A DNA stretch of 64,000 bases from an uncultured Mediterraneibacter sp. (GTDB lineage Bacteria > Bacillota > Clostridia > Lachnospirales > Lachnospiraceae): contig CAKRDD010000010.1 in assembly GCA_934309345.1 (NCBI GenBank), forward strand, positions 34,254-98,253. The letters are read 5' to 3'. The notes under the pieces were generated by a model that saw only the letters and a list, made by a program, of their open reading frames with translations, did not search any database and had not been told where the DNA came from. Within the stretch, counting starts at the first letter, position 1; the number at the start of each line of letters is the position of its first letter. Shown in pieces: positions 17,420 to 26,211 of this stretch. A program made the position numbers and the translations under genes.

Positions 17420-17608
17420 GAGCCTATTTTAATCTTTTTCTTGATTTATTTTAATCTTTTCGTCGTGAAAACTCATTTTCAAGGCTTAAATCCATCTGGA
17501 AAAATAAAAGAATAATTAGAGGAAATTTATTGTTTTCCATGTTGTTTCCCTGCACTTTTCATGCTACACTGTATATAAGAATCATCGGATTTTAACCAGA
17601 AAACAGAT

Positions 17609-17753
17609 AGTTACTGTTCACTCCCGTGTCAATCACTTCGCTGATTGACACGGAGGATGCATGTTTTGGCTTGAATGCATCTCGCCCCATCGCCAAAGGC
17701 GATTTAAAATGGCGAGATGCGTTGCTGGTCACACATCGTGTGAACAGTAATAA
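17609..17753. repeat. Compound palindromic repeat element (about 145 bp)
   Basis: Outer arms TTACTGTTCAC (17611-17621) and GTGAACAGTAA (17740-17750) enclose two perfect hairpins: CCGTGTCAATCA/TGATTGACACGG and GCATCTCGCC/GGCGAGATGC, the latter nesting ATCGCC/GGCGAT. Related shorter copies are at 35554, 42091, 46695 and 55478. This and the AT-rich repeats fill the 870-bp gap around the T-box. A 68-codon frame across it is an artefact. Looks like a small non-autonomous palindromic element. Confidence 0.75.
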
Positions 17754-17900
17754 CAGATACGGATGTTTGGGGCATCCAATCGATTTATAAATACACAATA
17801 CAATACGTTATTTTTCATTGCTTTCTTTGGGAAGTGATGTTTTTTTTGTGATTTTATCTGTTTTCTTTCATCATTTTATCTGGTAAAGGGGTATTAGGGA

Positions 17901-19259
17901 ATGAGTAATGAAATAACGAAAAAACGAAAGCGAACGATTGAGATGACGCAGGGGGCTCTGTGGAAAAATATGTTTTTCTTCAGTGTTCCACTGATATTTT
18001 CTCAGATTCTTGAAGTAATGTTCAACTTAAGTGACGTAGCTGTTGTCGGACATTTTGCAGATTATAAAGCACTTGGTTCTGTCGGTTCAACCACCACACT
18101 TGTGACACTGTTCACAGGTCTTCTGATCGGGCTTGGAAGTGGTGTCAATGTCCAGGTTGCTAATAAACTCGGTGCCGGTGATGAGAAAGCTACAAAAGAA
18201 ACCATTCACTCTGCACTTATTATCTGTGCAGCGGCAGGTATTTTTGTCTGTCTGATCTGTCTGCTTTTTGCAGGACCAATGCTTTCCATGATGAATACAA
18301 AGCCGGAACTGCTCGATCAGGCTGTTCTCTACATGAAAGTTTTTGCACTTGGTATGCCTGCCACGGCAATTTATAATTTTGGTAATGGTGTATTAAGCGC
18401 CCGAGGGGATACAAAACGTCCGATGTATTACCTTGCATTTGCCGGTATACTTAATGTCATATTGAATCTCATCTTTGTTATCGTATTCCATATGGCTGCT
18501 GTCGGAGTTGCTACTGCCAGTGCGATCGCACAGTACGTTTCAGGAGGATTGATCCTGATCCATCTGATGCGCCGTGATGATGAATGTAAAGTTCGTCTGC
18601 GCAATCTGCGTTATCATAACATTTATGGAAAAGGAGTTCTTTATCTTGGAGTTCCGTCGGGTCTGCAGAATGCGATCTTCGCGATTGCAAACCTTTTTGT
18701 TCAATCCGGAGTCAACTCCTTTGATGCGATCATGGTTTCAGGAAATGCTGCGGCTGCGAATGCAGACAATCTGATTTACAATGTTATGTTTGCCTTCTAT
18801 GTGGCCTGTTCCAGTTTCATGAGTCAGAACTGGGGTGCTGGGAATAAAGAAAGAATGAAAAAATGCTATCTCGTAGCACTTACCTATTCTTTCAGTGCAG
18901 GCCTGATTCTTGGTGGAGCACTCTTCTTCTTCGGACGACCATTCTTGTCTCTGTTTGCTACGGAGCCAGCCGTTATCGCAGCTGGTATGCATAGAATTAG
19001 GATTATGGGATTCTCCTATGCATTCAGTGCCTTTATGGATTGTGCGATTGCATCTTCCAGAGGAATCGGCAAGAGCATTGCTCCTACATTTATTGTAATC
19101 ATGGGATCCTGCGTATTTCGTATTATATGGATCTATACAGTATTTGCTTACTTCCATTCAATCTCATCACTGTATCTGCTGTACATCTTCTCCTGGGGAC
19201 TCACAGCGATTGCAGAGACGATATACTTTAAAGTTAGTTTCAAGAAAGTGCTTGCATAG
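17901..19259 (+). CDS. MATE-family efflux pump
   Basis: A 452-residue, 12-helix Na+/H+-coupled multidrug or metabolite exporter of the MATE superfamily (NorM/DinF-like). The first helix region (WKNMFFFSVPLIFSQILEVM begins about residue 22) and the repeated two six-helix bundles with GLGSGVNVQVANKLGAGD (about residues 74-91) are typical; the second bundle shows SSFMSQNWGAGN. Substrate unknown. GGGG-type ribosome site before ATG 17901. Not in an obvious operon; a terminator follows. Confidence 0.92.
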   Translation: MSNEITKKRKRTIEMTQGALWKNMFFFSVPLIFSQILEVMFNLSDVAVVGHFADYKALGSVGSTTTLVTLFTGLLIGLGSGVNVQVANKLGAGDEKATKETIHSALIICAAAGIFVCLICLLFAGPMLSMMNTKPELLDQAVLYMKVFALGMPATAIYNFGNGVLSARGDTKRPMYYLAFAGILNVILNLIFVIVFHMAAVGVATASAIAQYVSGGLILIHLMRRDDECKVRLRNLRYHNIYGKGVLYLGVPSGLQNAIFAIANLFVQSGVNSFDAIMVSGNAAAANADNLIYNVMFAFYVACSSFMSQNWGAGNKERMKKCYLVALTYSFSAGLILGGALFFFGRPFLSLFATEPAVIAAGMHRIRIMGFSYAFSAFMDCAIASSRGIGKSIAPTFIVIMGSCVFRIIWIYTVFAYFHSISSLYLLYIFSWGLTAIAETIYFKVSFKKVLA

Positions 19260-19285
19260 TGGAAATGTAAAGCAAGTCATATAAA

Positions 19286-19335
19286 AATCTCCCGAAGAAA
19301 TCCAAGTATAAAAATACTGATTTCTTCGGGAGATT
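19286..19335. terminator. Terminator after MATE and glucokinase genes
   Basis: Perfect 17-bp stem AATCTCCCGAAGAAATC / GATTTCTTCGGGAGATT with a 16-base loop, between convergent genes. Confidence 0.85.
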
Positions 19336-19373
19336 CATATTTTAAAATTTAGAGCCTAAAAATTGGTATTCTA

Positions 19374-20309
19374 TCAATCCTCAAGTACCAGCTTAGCTGC
19401 TCCGCAGATTCCTGCATCATTTCCGAGCGTAGCAAGCTTAAACTTCACATTCTTATTTGCAAAAAACGCTTTTTCCATAAATGGTTTTTCGATAAATGAA
19501 AGCAGAACCTCTCCTGCCTTGGACACTCCGCCACCAATTACAAATACAGCCGGATCCAGTACTGCTGCCATATCTGCCATTGCATGTCCTAAGTAATTTC
19601 CCATCTCTGTTGCGATCTCATTCGCAACTTCATCGCCTTCCTTCACTGCATCGAAAACAGCTTTTGCAGAAAGGTCTTCTTTTGTCAGAATTGTTGCACG
19701 TGTCTCATGCTCCATCTTCTTTCTTGCAAGACGGGAGATTCCTGTTGCTGATGCATACTGCTCCAGGCATCCGTGTCCGCCACATCCGCAAGTATCTGTC
19801 TCTTCCAGATTCACACACATATGACCGATCTCTCCACCTGCTCCGTTCTCTCCAGTCAGGATCTTTCCATTGATGATAATGCCACCGCCAACACCTGTTC
19901 CAAGTGTGACCATGATCATATTGCGGTAACCAACACCGCCACCTTTCCACATCTCGCCAAGTGCTGCGACATTCGCATCATTTCCAAATTCTGCTTTCAG
20001 TCCTGTCAGTTCTTCCAGTTCTTTCTTCGCATTCTTGTATTTCCATCCAAGATTTGCTGAACCGTTGACGATTCCATCTACCGTAACAGGAGCCGGCACA
20101 CCGACACCGATTCCAAGAACCTGTTCTTTCTCAATGCCATGCTGCTCTAATTTACTATTGATCGCCTCTGCAATATCCGGAAGAATTGCTGATCCTTCAT
20201 CTTCAGTTCTTGTCACGATCTCCCACTTCTCTACAATGGCTCCTGCCTCACTGAACAGACCAAGTTTAACTGTTGTTCCACCAATATCAACACCAAAACA
20301 ATATTTCAT
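19374..20309 (-). CDS. ROK-family glucokinase
   Basis: Phosphorylates glucose with ATP; 311 residues. The phosphate motif DIGGTTVKLGLF starts at residue 8 and the ROK zinc-binding signature CGCGGHGC lies at 174-181. No N-terminal DNA-binding domain, so this is a kinase rather than a ROK repressor. The start at ATG 20309 (MKYCFGVD) has GGAG eight bases upstream; the longer frame lacks this. It lies 86 bases after hprK on the same strand, tying glucose phosphorylation to carbon control. Confidence 0.93.
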   Translation of the reverse strand: MKYCFGVDIGGTTVKLGLFSEAGAIVEKWEIVTRTEDEGSAILPDIAEAINSKLEQHGIEKEQVLGIGVGVPAPVTVDGIVNGSANLGWKYKNAKKELEELTGLKAEFGNDANVAALGEMWKGGGVGYRNMIMVTLGTGVGGGIIINGKILTGENGAGGEIGHMCVNLEETDTCGCGGHGCLEQYASATGISRLARKKMEHETRATILTKEDLSAKAVFDAVKEGDEVANEIATEMGNYLGHAMADMAAVLDPAVFVIGGGVSKAGEVLLSFIEKPFMEKAFFANKNVKFKLATLGNDAGICGAAKLVLED

Positions 20310-20344
20310 AAATCTATCTCCGTTTCTTTTTATATTGCACATGA

Positions 20345-20378
20345 GAATGCGGTACTCTGTAACATTTGTACCGCATGC
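20345..20378. repeat. Intergenic hairpin between hprK and glucokinase
   Basis: GAATGCGGTAC pairs with GTACCGCATGC across a 12-base loop. No T tail on either strand, so it may be an mRNA processing or stability element rather than a terminator. Confidence 0.45.
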
Positions 20379-20395
20379 TCTGTTTCTCTTTTGTT

Positions 20396-21325
20396 TTATT
20401 TTCTTCTCTTTGCAAGATTCTCCTGCACACGTTTATACAATTCCTGTGCAGCATTATATCCCATCTGTTTCTGTCTGTGGTTAACCGCAGCAGATTCTAC
20501 AATGATTGCCAGATTACGTCCCGGACGGATCGGAATATTATGGCAGACAACTCTGTTTCCAAGGAATTCTGTATATTCCTCCTCCAGACCAAGTCTGTCG
20601 TATTCTTTCTCTCTGCTCCAGTCTTCTAATGTGATAACCAGATCGATATTCTGAGTTTCTCTTACGCTCTGTACACCAAACATAGACTTTACATCCACGA
20701 TTCCGATACCACGAAGCTCGATAAAATGTCTTGTGATATCCGGTGCAGAACCAACCAGTGTATCGTCACTGACTTTGCGGATCTCAACAACATCATCCGT
20801 CACAAGACGGTGTCCACGTTTGATCAGTTCAAGAGCGGCTTCACTCTTACCGATTCCACTTTCTCCCATGATCAGAACTCCGACACCATATACATCAACA
20901 AGTACTCCATGAATGGAAATACACGGAGCAAGCTTTACATTCAGCCAACGAATCAGTTCTCCCATAAAGGATGATGTCTTCTTACATGTCCCAAATACCG
21001 GAATGTCATTCTTCTGAGCAATCTCGATGAAGCTTTCATCCGGCTGAAGTTCATTACTGAAAATAATACATGGCACTTTATGTTCCAGAAGTTTCTGATA
21101 AATCTCAACTCTTTTCTCTTCTGCCAGAGTCTCCAGATAGGCACACTCTACATTTCCTATAATCTGTACACGATTCAGATCAAAATGATCAAAAAAACCT
21201 GCCAGCTGAAGTGCCGGTCTGTTCACATCCGGAACAAGAACTTCTCGTTCTGTGATATCTACTTCCGGAGTGAGATTTTTCAGATTCATCTTTTCAACGA
21301 TATCGGTTAATTTCACACCACTCAT
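20396..21325 (-). CDS. hprK: HPr kinase/phosphorylase
   Basis: Phosphorylates HPr on Ser-46 to trigger carbon catabolite repression through CcpA in Firmicutes. From ATG 21325 (AAGGAG eight bases away) the protein has 309 residues, the usual length; the longer frame from 21367 adds 14 residues without a ribosome site. Walker A GESGIGKS is at about 154-161, and the family signature LRGIGIVDVKSMFGV follows near 204-218. N-terminal MurF-like domain present. Confidence 0.96.
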   Translation of the reverse strand: MSGVKLTDIVEKMNLKNLTPEVDITEREVLVPDVNRPALQLAGFFDHFDLNRVQIIGNVECAYLETLAEEKRVEIYQKLLEHKVPCIIFSNELQPDESFIEIAQKNDIPVFGTCKKTSSFMGELIRWLNVKLAPCISIHGVLVDVYGVGVLIMGESGIGKSEAALELIKRGHRLVTDDVVEIRKVSDDTLVGSAPDITRHFIELRGIGIVDVKSMFGVQSVRETQNIDLVITLEDWSREKEYDRLGLEEEYTEFLGNRVVCHNIPIRPGRNLAIIVESAAVNHRQKQMGYNAAQELYKRVQENLAKRRK

Positions 21326-21486
21326 CTTGTAATCTCCTTTTCCTGTGTCTCTTTTCGTTTCAGACATGCTGCCTTGAGAAGCTCAAGAGGATACATGATA
21401 TTTACTGCTCACATAAATCCAACATTTCCCTACATGTCCCATCGCCTGTACATAAGTATACCATGATTCTCTTTCTGATAAAACCC

Positions 21487-23340
21487 TTAATCATGAAAGA
21501 ATTGATAAACAGACTCCGCTGCCTTCTCATTCATTGACGGAAGCTGCGCCAGTTCTTCTACTGTTGCGCTCCGGATTGCATCCAGACTCAGATAATGCCG
21601 CATCAATGCCTTTCTTCTGGCCGGACCGATTCCTTCAATATCATCCAAAACGGAATGTACCTGCCCTTTGCCACGCAGCTGTCTGTGGAATTCAATTGCA
21701 AACCGATGGGCTTCGTCCTGAATTCTTGTGATCAATTTAAATGCTTCTGAATTACGGTCAATCGGGATTTCTACATTATTGTAATATAATCCTCTTGTTC
21801 TATGATTGTCATCTTTTACCATACCACAGACCGGAATATTCAGCTTCAACTCATCAAGCACCTGCAATGCAATATTTACCTGTCCACGGCCTCCATCCAT
21901 CAGGATTAAATCCGGAAATGATGTGAATTTCCCAGCTTCCACATTCTCCTCGCGTTCTTTTAATCCATGTGTAAAACGACGCGTAAGAACTTCTCTCATG
22001 CTCGCATAATCATCCGGTCCTTTCACACTCTTGATTTTGAACTTCCTGTAATCATTCCGCTTTGGTTTTCCTTTCTCATAGACAACCATAGAGCCTACCG
22101 ATTCGAAACCGTTTGTATTCGAAATATCATATGCTTCCATACGAACGATCTGTTCCAGTCCCAGTAAAGATGCTATCTCCTTCACTGCACCGATCGTACG
22201 TCCTTCTTCCCTCTTTAACCGCTCTTTATCTTTGGACAGAACCATCCTCGCATTCTCTTCCGCCAGTTCTACCAGCTTTTCTTTTGTACCTTTCTTCGGC
22301 ACACGGATCGTTACTTTCTGTCCCTTCTTCGCACTCAGCCAGGATTCAAGAAGTTCCTGCTCTTCGATTTCTTCCGGCAACATCAGCTCACCCGGAAGAA
22401 AAGGTGTTCCGGCATAATACTGTTTGATAAAACTGTTAAGAATTTCAGATTTTTTATCCTCTTCTCTGATTCTCAGATAGAAATGGTCTCTCCCAATCAA
22501 TCTTCCGCCACGGATAAAAAAGACCTGTACAACTGCATCTTCGTCCTGGCATGCAACTGCCATGACATCTCTGTCTTCCCCACTGGAATCTGTAATCTTC
22601 TGTTTCTGAGCCACCTTTTTCACACTATTTAATAACTCTCTATATTCGATTGCTTTCTCAAATTCCAGTGCCTCCGAAGCGGCCATCATCTTATCTTCCA
22701 GATCTTTTAAAATCATATCAAAATTTCCATTTAGAAAACGAATTACCTCATCGATGGATTTCCGGTATTCTTCCTGGGAAATATATCCCTGGCACGGTGC
22801 CTTACACTGCTTGATATGATAATTCAGACACGGACGCTCTTTTCCAATATCTTTTGGAAGTGAACGATTACAGCTTCTTATATGATACAGCTTATGGATC
22901 AGATCAATTGTGTCACGCACCGCCTGTGAGCTTGTATAGGGGCCGAAATAACGCGCCTTATCTTTTTTCATCTGACGTGCCAGCATAATACGTGGATATG
23001 CTTCACCGGTTGTTACTTTTATAAATGGATACGCTTTGTCATCCATAAGCATCGTATTATATTTTGGCCGATGTTCCTTGATCAGATTACATTCCAGAAC
23101 AAGTGCTTCCAGTTCCGAATCTGTCACAATATATTCAAAGCGGCGGATATGTGTTACCATCTGTTCGATCTTAACACCTTTGTTCCTGCTGCTCTGAAAA
23201 TACTGACGCACACGATTTTTCAGGCTGATTGCTTTTCCGACATAGATAATCTGATCCGTCTCGTCATGCATCAGATATACTCCCGGCCTTCCCGGAAGCT
23301 TTTTCAATTCTTCCTGTATATTAAAATTATAATTTTCCAT
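21487..23340 (-). CDS. uvrC: Excinuclease ABC subunit C
   Basis: Makes the dual incisions in nucleotide excision repair with UvrA and UvrB. 617 residues, full length. The GIY-YIG nuclease is at the N-terminus (GVYLMHDETDQIIYVGKA near 20-37), a UvrB-binding UVR motif with a LEFEKAIEYR core lies near 212, the RNase-H-like domain (SNTNGFESVGSMVVYEKGKP; LILMDGGRGQ) is central, and helix-hairpin-helix motifs (LDDIEGIGPARRKALMRHY) are at the end. It overlaps the end of larC by 14 bases and is probably co-transcribed with the lar genes. Confidence 0.97.
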   Translation of the reverse strand: MENYNFNIQEELKKLPGRPGVYLMHDETDQIIYVGKAISLKNRVRQYFQSSRNKGVKIEQMVTHIRRFEYIVTDSELEALVLECNLIKEHRPKYNTMLMDDKAYPFIKVTTGEAYPRIMLARQMKKDKARYFGPYTSSQAVRDTIDLIHKLYHIRSCNRSLPKDIGKERPCLNYHIKQCKAPCQGYISQEEYRKSIDEVIRFLNGNFDMILKDLEDKMMAASEALEFEKAIEYRELLNSVKKVAQKQKITDSSGEDRDVMAVACQDEDAVVQVFFIRGGRLIGRDHFYLRIREEDKKSEILNSFIKQYYAGTPFLPGELMLPEEIEEQELLESWLSAKKGQKVTIRVPKKGTKEKLVELAEENARMVLSKDKERLKREEGRTIGAVKEIASLLGLEQIVRMEAYDISNTNGFESVGSMVVYEKGKPKRNDYRKFKIKSVKGPDDYASMREVLTRRFTHGLKEREENVEAGKFTSFPDLILMDGGRGQVNIALQVLDELKLNIPVCGMVKDDNHRTRGLYYNNVEIPIDRNSEAFKLITRIQDEAHRFAIEFHRQLRGKGQVHSVLDDIEGIGPARRKALMRHYLSLDAIRSATVEELAQLPSMNEKAAESVYQFFHD

Positions 23341-24553
23341 AGATTCTATTTCTTGCCTCTGCTACAGACCAGCCATGTTCTTCTGCAATTTTGGAAACAT
23401 CATCATACTCGAGCTTTTCCTTCACTGCTCCATATCCGGATGCTCTCTTCACATGAACGGTTCCATATTCTGTCTGCATTTCGTCTATTTTCCGCTTAAG
23501 TCCATATCTTTTGCAAAAATACTCTCTGACGCCAAGTGTTGAGGTGTGTTTGAATATCAGCTGTAGAAAATACTCTTTCTGTTCCGCCCTGCACATACAT
23601 GTGAGCAGAATCCCCGGCCGGTTTTTCTTCATCTGAATGGAAGATGTGTAAACATCCAACGCGCCTTCTTTGATCAGAAGATCTGTCGCATACCCGATTT
23701 CCTCCGGAGTCATATCATCCAGATTACAACACAGTTCCAGGATTTCTTCTTCCACCTTGTCTTCTGTCTCACCAAGAATTGCACGCACACAGTTCAGTCT
23801 TTCATATTCTCTTTTTCCAAATCCATAACCGATTTCTTCCATCTGCAGGACCGGCATCTGTTCATACTTTTTAACAAAATGTTTCAGAAGTGCCGCTCCT
23901 GTCGGTGTACAGAATTCTCCTTCCAGGTCTCCTGCATACATTGGGATTTCTTTCATCAGATATGCTGTTGCCGGAGCCGGTACCGGAAGAATGCCATGTG
24001 CACATTTCACCTGACCATATCCGACACGAACCGGTGATGCAAGAATCTGATCCACCTGAAGTTCATTCAGCAAATAGCAGACAGCCACAACGTCAGCCAC
24101 AGCATCCATCGTCCCAACCTCATGGAAATGGATTTCATCCATGCGTTGACCATGCGCCTTTCCTTCTGCATTTGCAATCAATTTATAGACTGCAACTGCG
24201 TCCTGTTTTACCTGATCTTCAATTTCTAACCGATTGATCAGACGAACAATCTGAGACATTGAATGATGTCCGTGTTCCTGTGTATGCTTCTCTGTTTCTT
24301 CTGATTTATGTCCAATCTGCTCTTCCGTCTGCGTATGAGGATTTTCTTCTTCCTGTCCTTTTACAAACACGCGGACCTGATATCCTCTGATTCCGCCTCT
24401 TGTACACGCCACCAACTGATATTTTACCCCTGGGATTTTCAGATCATTCAACTTTTTCACCTGCTTTACAGGTTCTGAAAACAACTGCAATAACGAAGCT
24501 GTCAGCATATCCCCTGCTGCCCCCATCCCACAGTCTAAATATAATGTCCTCAT
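23327..24553 (-). CDS. larC: LarC, nickel insertion for the nickel-pincer cofactor
   Basis: CTP-dependent cyclometallase that inserts nickel into the pyridinium-bis-thiocarboxylate nucleotide used by lactate racemase and related epimerases. 408 residues in a single frame; in some lactobacilli larC needs a programmed frameshift, which is not needed here. The N-terminal block MRTLYLDCGMGAAGDM and HFHEVGTMDAVADVV are characteristic. A histidine-rich stretch (about residues 73-98) probably stores or handles nickel. Overlaps larB by four bases and uvrC by 14. Confidence 0.94.
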   Translation of the reverse strand: MRTLYLDCGMGAAGDMLTASLLQLFSEPVKQVKKLNDLKIPGVKYQLVACTRGGIRGYQVRVFVKGQEEENPHTQTEEQIGHKSEETEKHTQEHGHHSMSQIVRLINRLEIEDQVKQDAVAVYKLIANAEGKAHGQRMDEIHFHEVGTMDAVADVVAVCYLLNELQVDQILASPVRVGYGQVKCAHGILPVPAPATAYLMKEIPMYAGDLEGEFCTPTGAALLKHFVKKYEQMPVLQMEEIGYGFGKREYERLNCVRAILGETEDKVEEEILELCCNLDDMTPEEIGYATDLLIKEGALDVYTSSIQMKKNRPGILLTCMCRAEQKEYFLQLIFKHTSTLGVREYFCKRYGLKRKIDEMQTEYGTVHVKRASGYGAVKEKLEYDDVSKIAEEHGWSVAEARNRIYGKL

Positions 24554-25314
24554 TCCTTCGTTCTCCTCTCTATGTGATTGATCCGGCTTGCAAGAAATCC
24601 CGCGCCAAATCCATTATCTATATTCACAACACTCACTCCACTTGCACAAGAATTCAACATAGAAAGAAGTGCTGATACACCACCGAAAGATGCGCCATAT
24701 CCAACACTTGTCGGAACTGCGATCACCGGGCAATCCACCAGTCCTCCAATCACACTTGCAAGTGCTCCTTCCATTCCGGCTACAGCAATAATGACACGGG
24801 CTTCCATTAATTCATCGAGATGTCCAAGCAGACGATGCACTCCTGCGACACCCACATCATATAAACGGACTACTTCATTTCCAAGTGTCTCGGCTGTTCT
24901 TGCAGCCTCTTCTGCAACCGGGATATCGCTTGTCCCACCTGTTGCCACAACGATTTTTCCATCCCCATCCTTTATTGGAGATTCGCCTATAAACCCGATC
25001 CGGCTGACTTCATCATATTGAAGCTCCAGGCGTTCTCCCACATAAACCGCTGACTCCTTATTCATTCTTGTGATCAGGATTGCTTTCTGACCCTTTTCTT
25101 TCATTGCTTCTGCAATCCGGAAAATCTGTTCCGGTGTCTTTCCTTCTCCGTAAATCACTTCTGCCACGCCCTGGCGCATGGCTCTGTGATGGTCAATCTT
25201 GGCAAAACCAAGGTCTTCAAAAGGCTCTTCTTTTAACTTCAAAGCTGCCTGTTCTACATCCATCATTCCGGATGCTACCTGTCTTAAAAGATCTATCATT
25301 TCCTTTTGTTCCAT
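24550..25314 (-). CDS. larB: LarB, carboxylase/hydrolase for the nickel-pincer cofactor
   Basis: Carboxylates nicotinic acid adenine dinucleotide in the first step of pincer cofactor synthesis. 254 residues, AIR carboxylase (PurE)-like fold in the C-terminal half: VVATGGTSDIPVAEEA, AGMEGALASVIGGL, VPTSVGYGASFGG. Sits between larE and larC with a four-base ATGA overlap, so translation is coupled. Confidence 0.94.
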   Translation of the reverse strand: MEQKEMIDLLRQVASGMMDVEQAALKLKEEPFEDLGFAKIDHHRAMRQGVAEVIYGEGKTPEQIFRIAEAMKEKGQKAILITRMNKESAVYVGERLELQYDEVSRIGFIGESPIKDGDGKIVVATGGTSDIPVAEEAARTAETLGNEVVRLYDVGVAGVHRLLGHLDELMEARVIIAVAGMEGALASVIGGLVDCPVIAVPTSVGYGASFGGVSALLSMLNSCASGVSVVNIDNGFGAGFLASRINHIERRTKE

Positions 25315-25329
25315 CTTTTTCGCCTCATT

Positions 25330-26151
25330 CTAGTTCTTCTTACCCAGAGTTTCATTCATGCTTCCCATTCTGTACCCTGTTAAATCCATTGTAACATAAG
25401 TGAATCCGAACTGCTTAAATTGTTTTACGATATCCTCACGGATTTCTTCCTGAAGTAACTTTGAAAACTCTTCCGGCAGCACTTCGATTCTCGCCATCCT
25501 TCCATGCATGCGGACACGAAATTGCCGGAAGCCATATTCAAGCAATAACTGCTCTGCATTTTCCACCATGATCAGCTTCTCTTTGCTGATTGTTTCTCCG
25601 TATACGAACCTTGAAGCCAGACAGGCAAAAGATGGTTTCTCCCAGGTTGAAAGTCCCATTTCTTTTGACAATAACCGAATCTCTGCTTTTGTAAGTCCTG
25701 CCTCGCGCAATGGACTTTTTACCCCCAATTCTGCCACAGCCTGAAGCCCCGGTCTGTAATCTCCAAGATCATCCATATTAGAACCTTCTGCAACATAAGC
25801 AATTTCATTTTTCTTTGCAATTATTCCGATTTTTTCAAACAGCGCATGCTTACACAAATAACATCTGTTCGGTGGGTTCTGGGCAAATCCTTCGATATTC
25901 ATTTCATCCACCTGACAAATCTGATGACGAATCTTTTCTTTTGTGCAAAATTCAATTGCCTCATTTAATTCTCTCTTAGGAAAAGAGCAGGATTGTACCG
26001 TGATTGCCATCACATTATCTCCCAATACCTCATGTGCCACTTTTAATAAAAATGTAGAATCCACACCACTGGAAAATGCAATCACAACACTGCCCAGATC
26101 TTTTATGTACTCTTTTAAATGTGCTAATTTATTATGTAATTCATCCTGCAT
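25330..26151 (-). CDS. larE: LarE, sulfur transferase for the nickel-pincer cofactor
   Basis: PP-loop ATPase that sacrifices or loads sulfur onto the cofactor precursor. 273 residues. The PP-loop SSGVDSTFLL is at about residues 28-37. The cysteine motif CYLCKHALF (about 97-105) suggests the cluster-using class that carries several cysteines rather than the single sacrificial Cys of Lactiplantibacillus. GGAGG before ATG 26151. First of larE-larB-larC-uvrC; no larA in the window. Confidence 0.93.
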   Translation of the reverse strand: MQDELHNKLAHLKEYIKDLGSVVIAFSSGVDSTFLLKVAHEVLGDNVMAITVQSCSFPKRELNEAIEFCTKEKIRHQICQVDEMNIEGFAQNPPNRCYLCKHALFEKIGIIAKKNEIAYVAEGSNMDDLGDYRPGLQAVAELGVKSPLREAGLTKAEIRLLSKEMGLSTWEKPSFACLASRFVYGETISKEKLIMVENAEQLLLEYGFRQFRVRMHGRMARIEVLPEEFSKLLQEEIREDIVKQFKQFGFTYVTMDLTGYRMGSMNETLGKKN

Positions 26152-26211
26152 AATTCCATCCTCCTGTCTTCTCTCTTCCTGCCGCTTTCTTATGCAACTT
26201 CTTCTGCTAAT

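Noticed and set aside
17592..17798. 68-codon frame inside the compound repeat
   Set aside because: It lies across perfect hairpins and has no ribosome site; repeat structure explains it.
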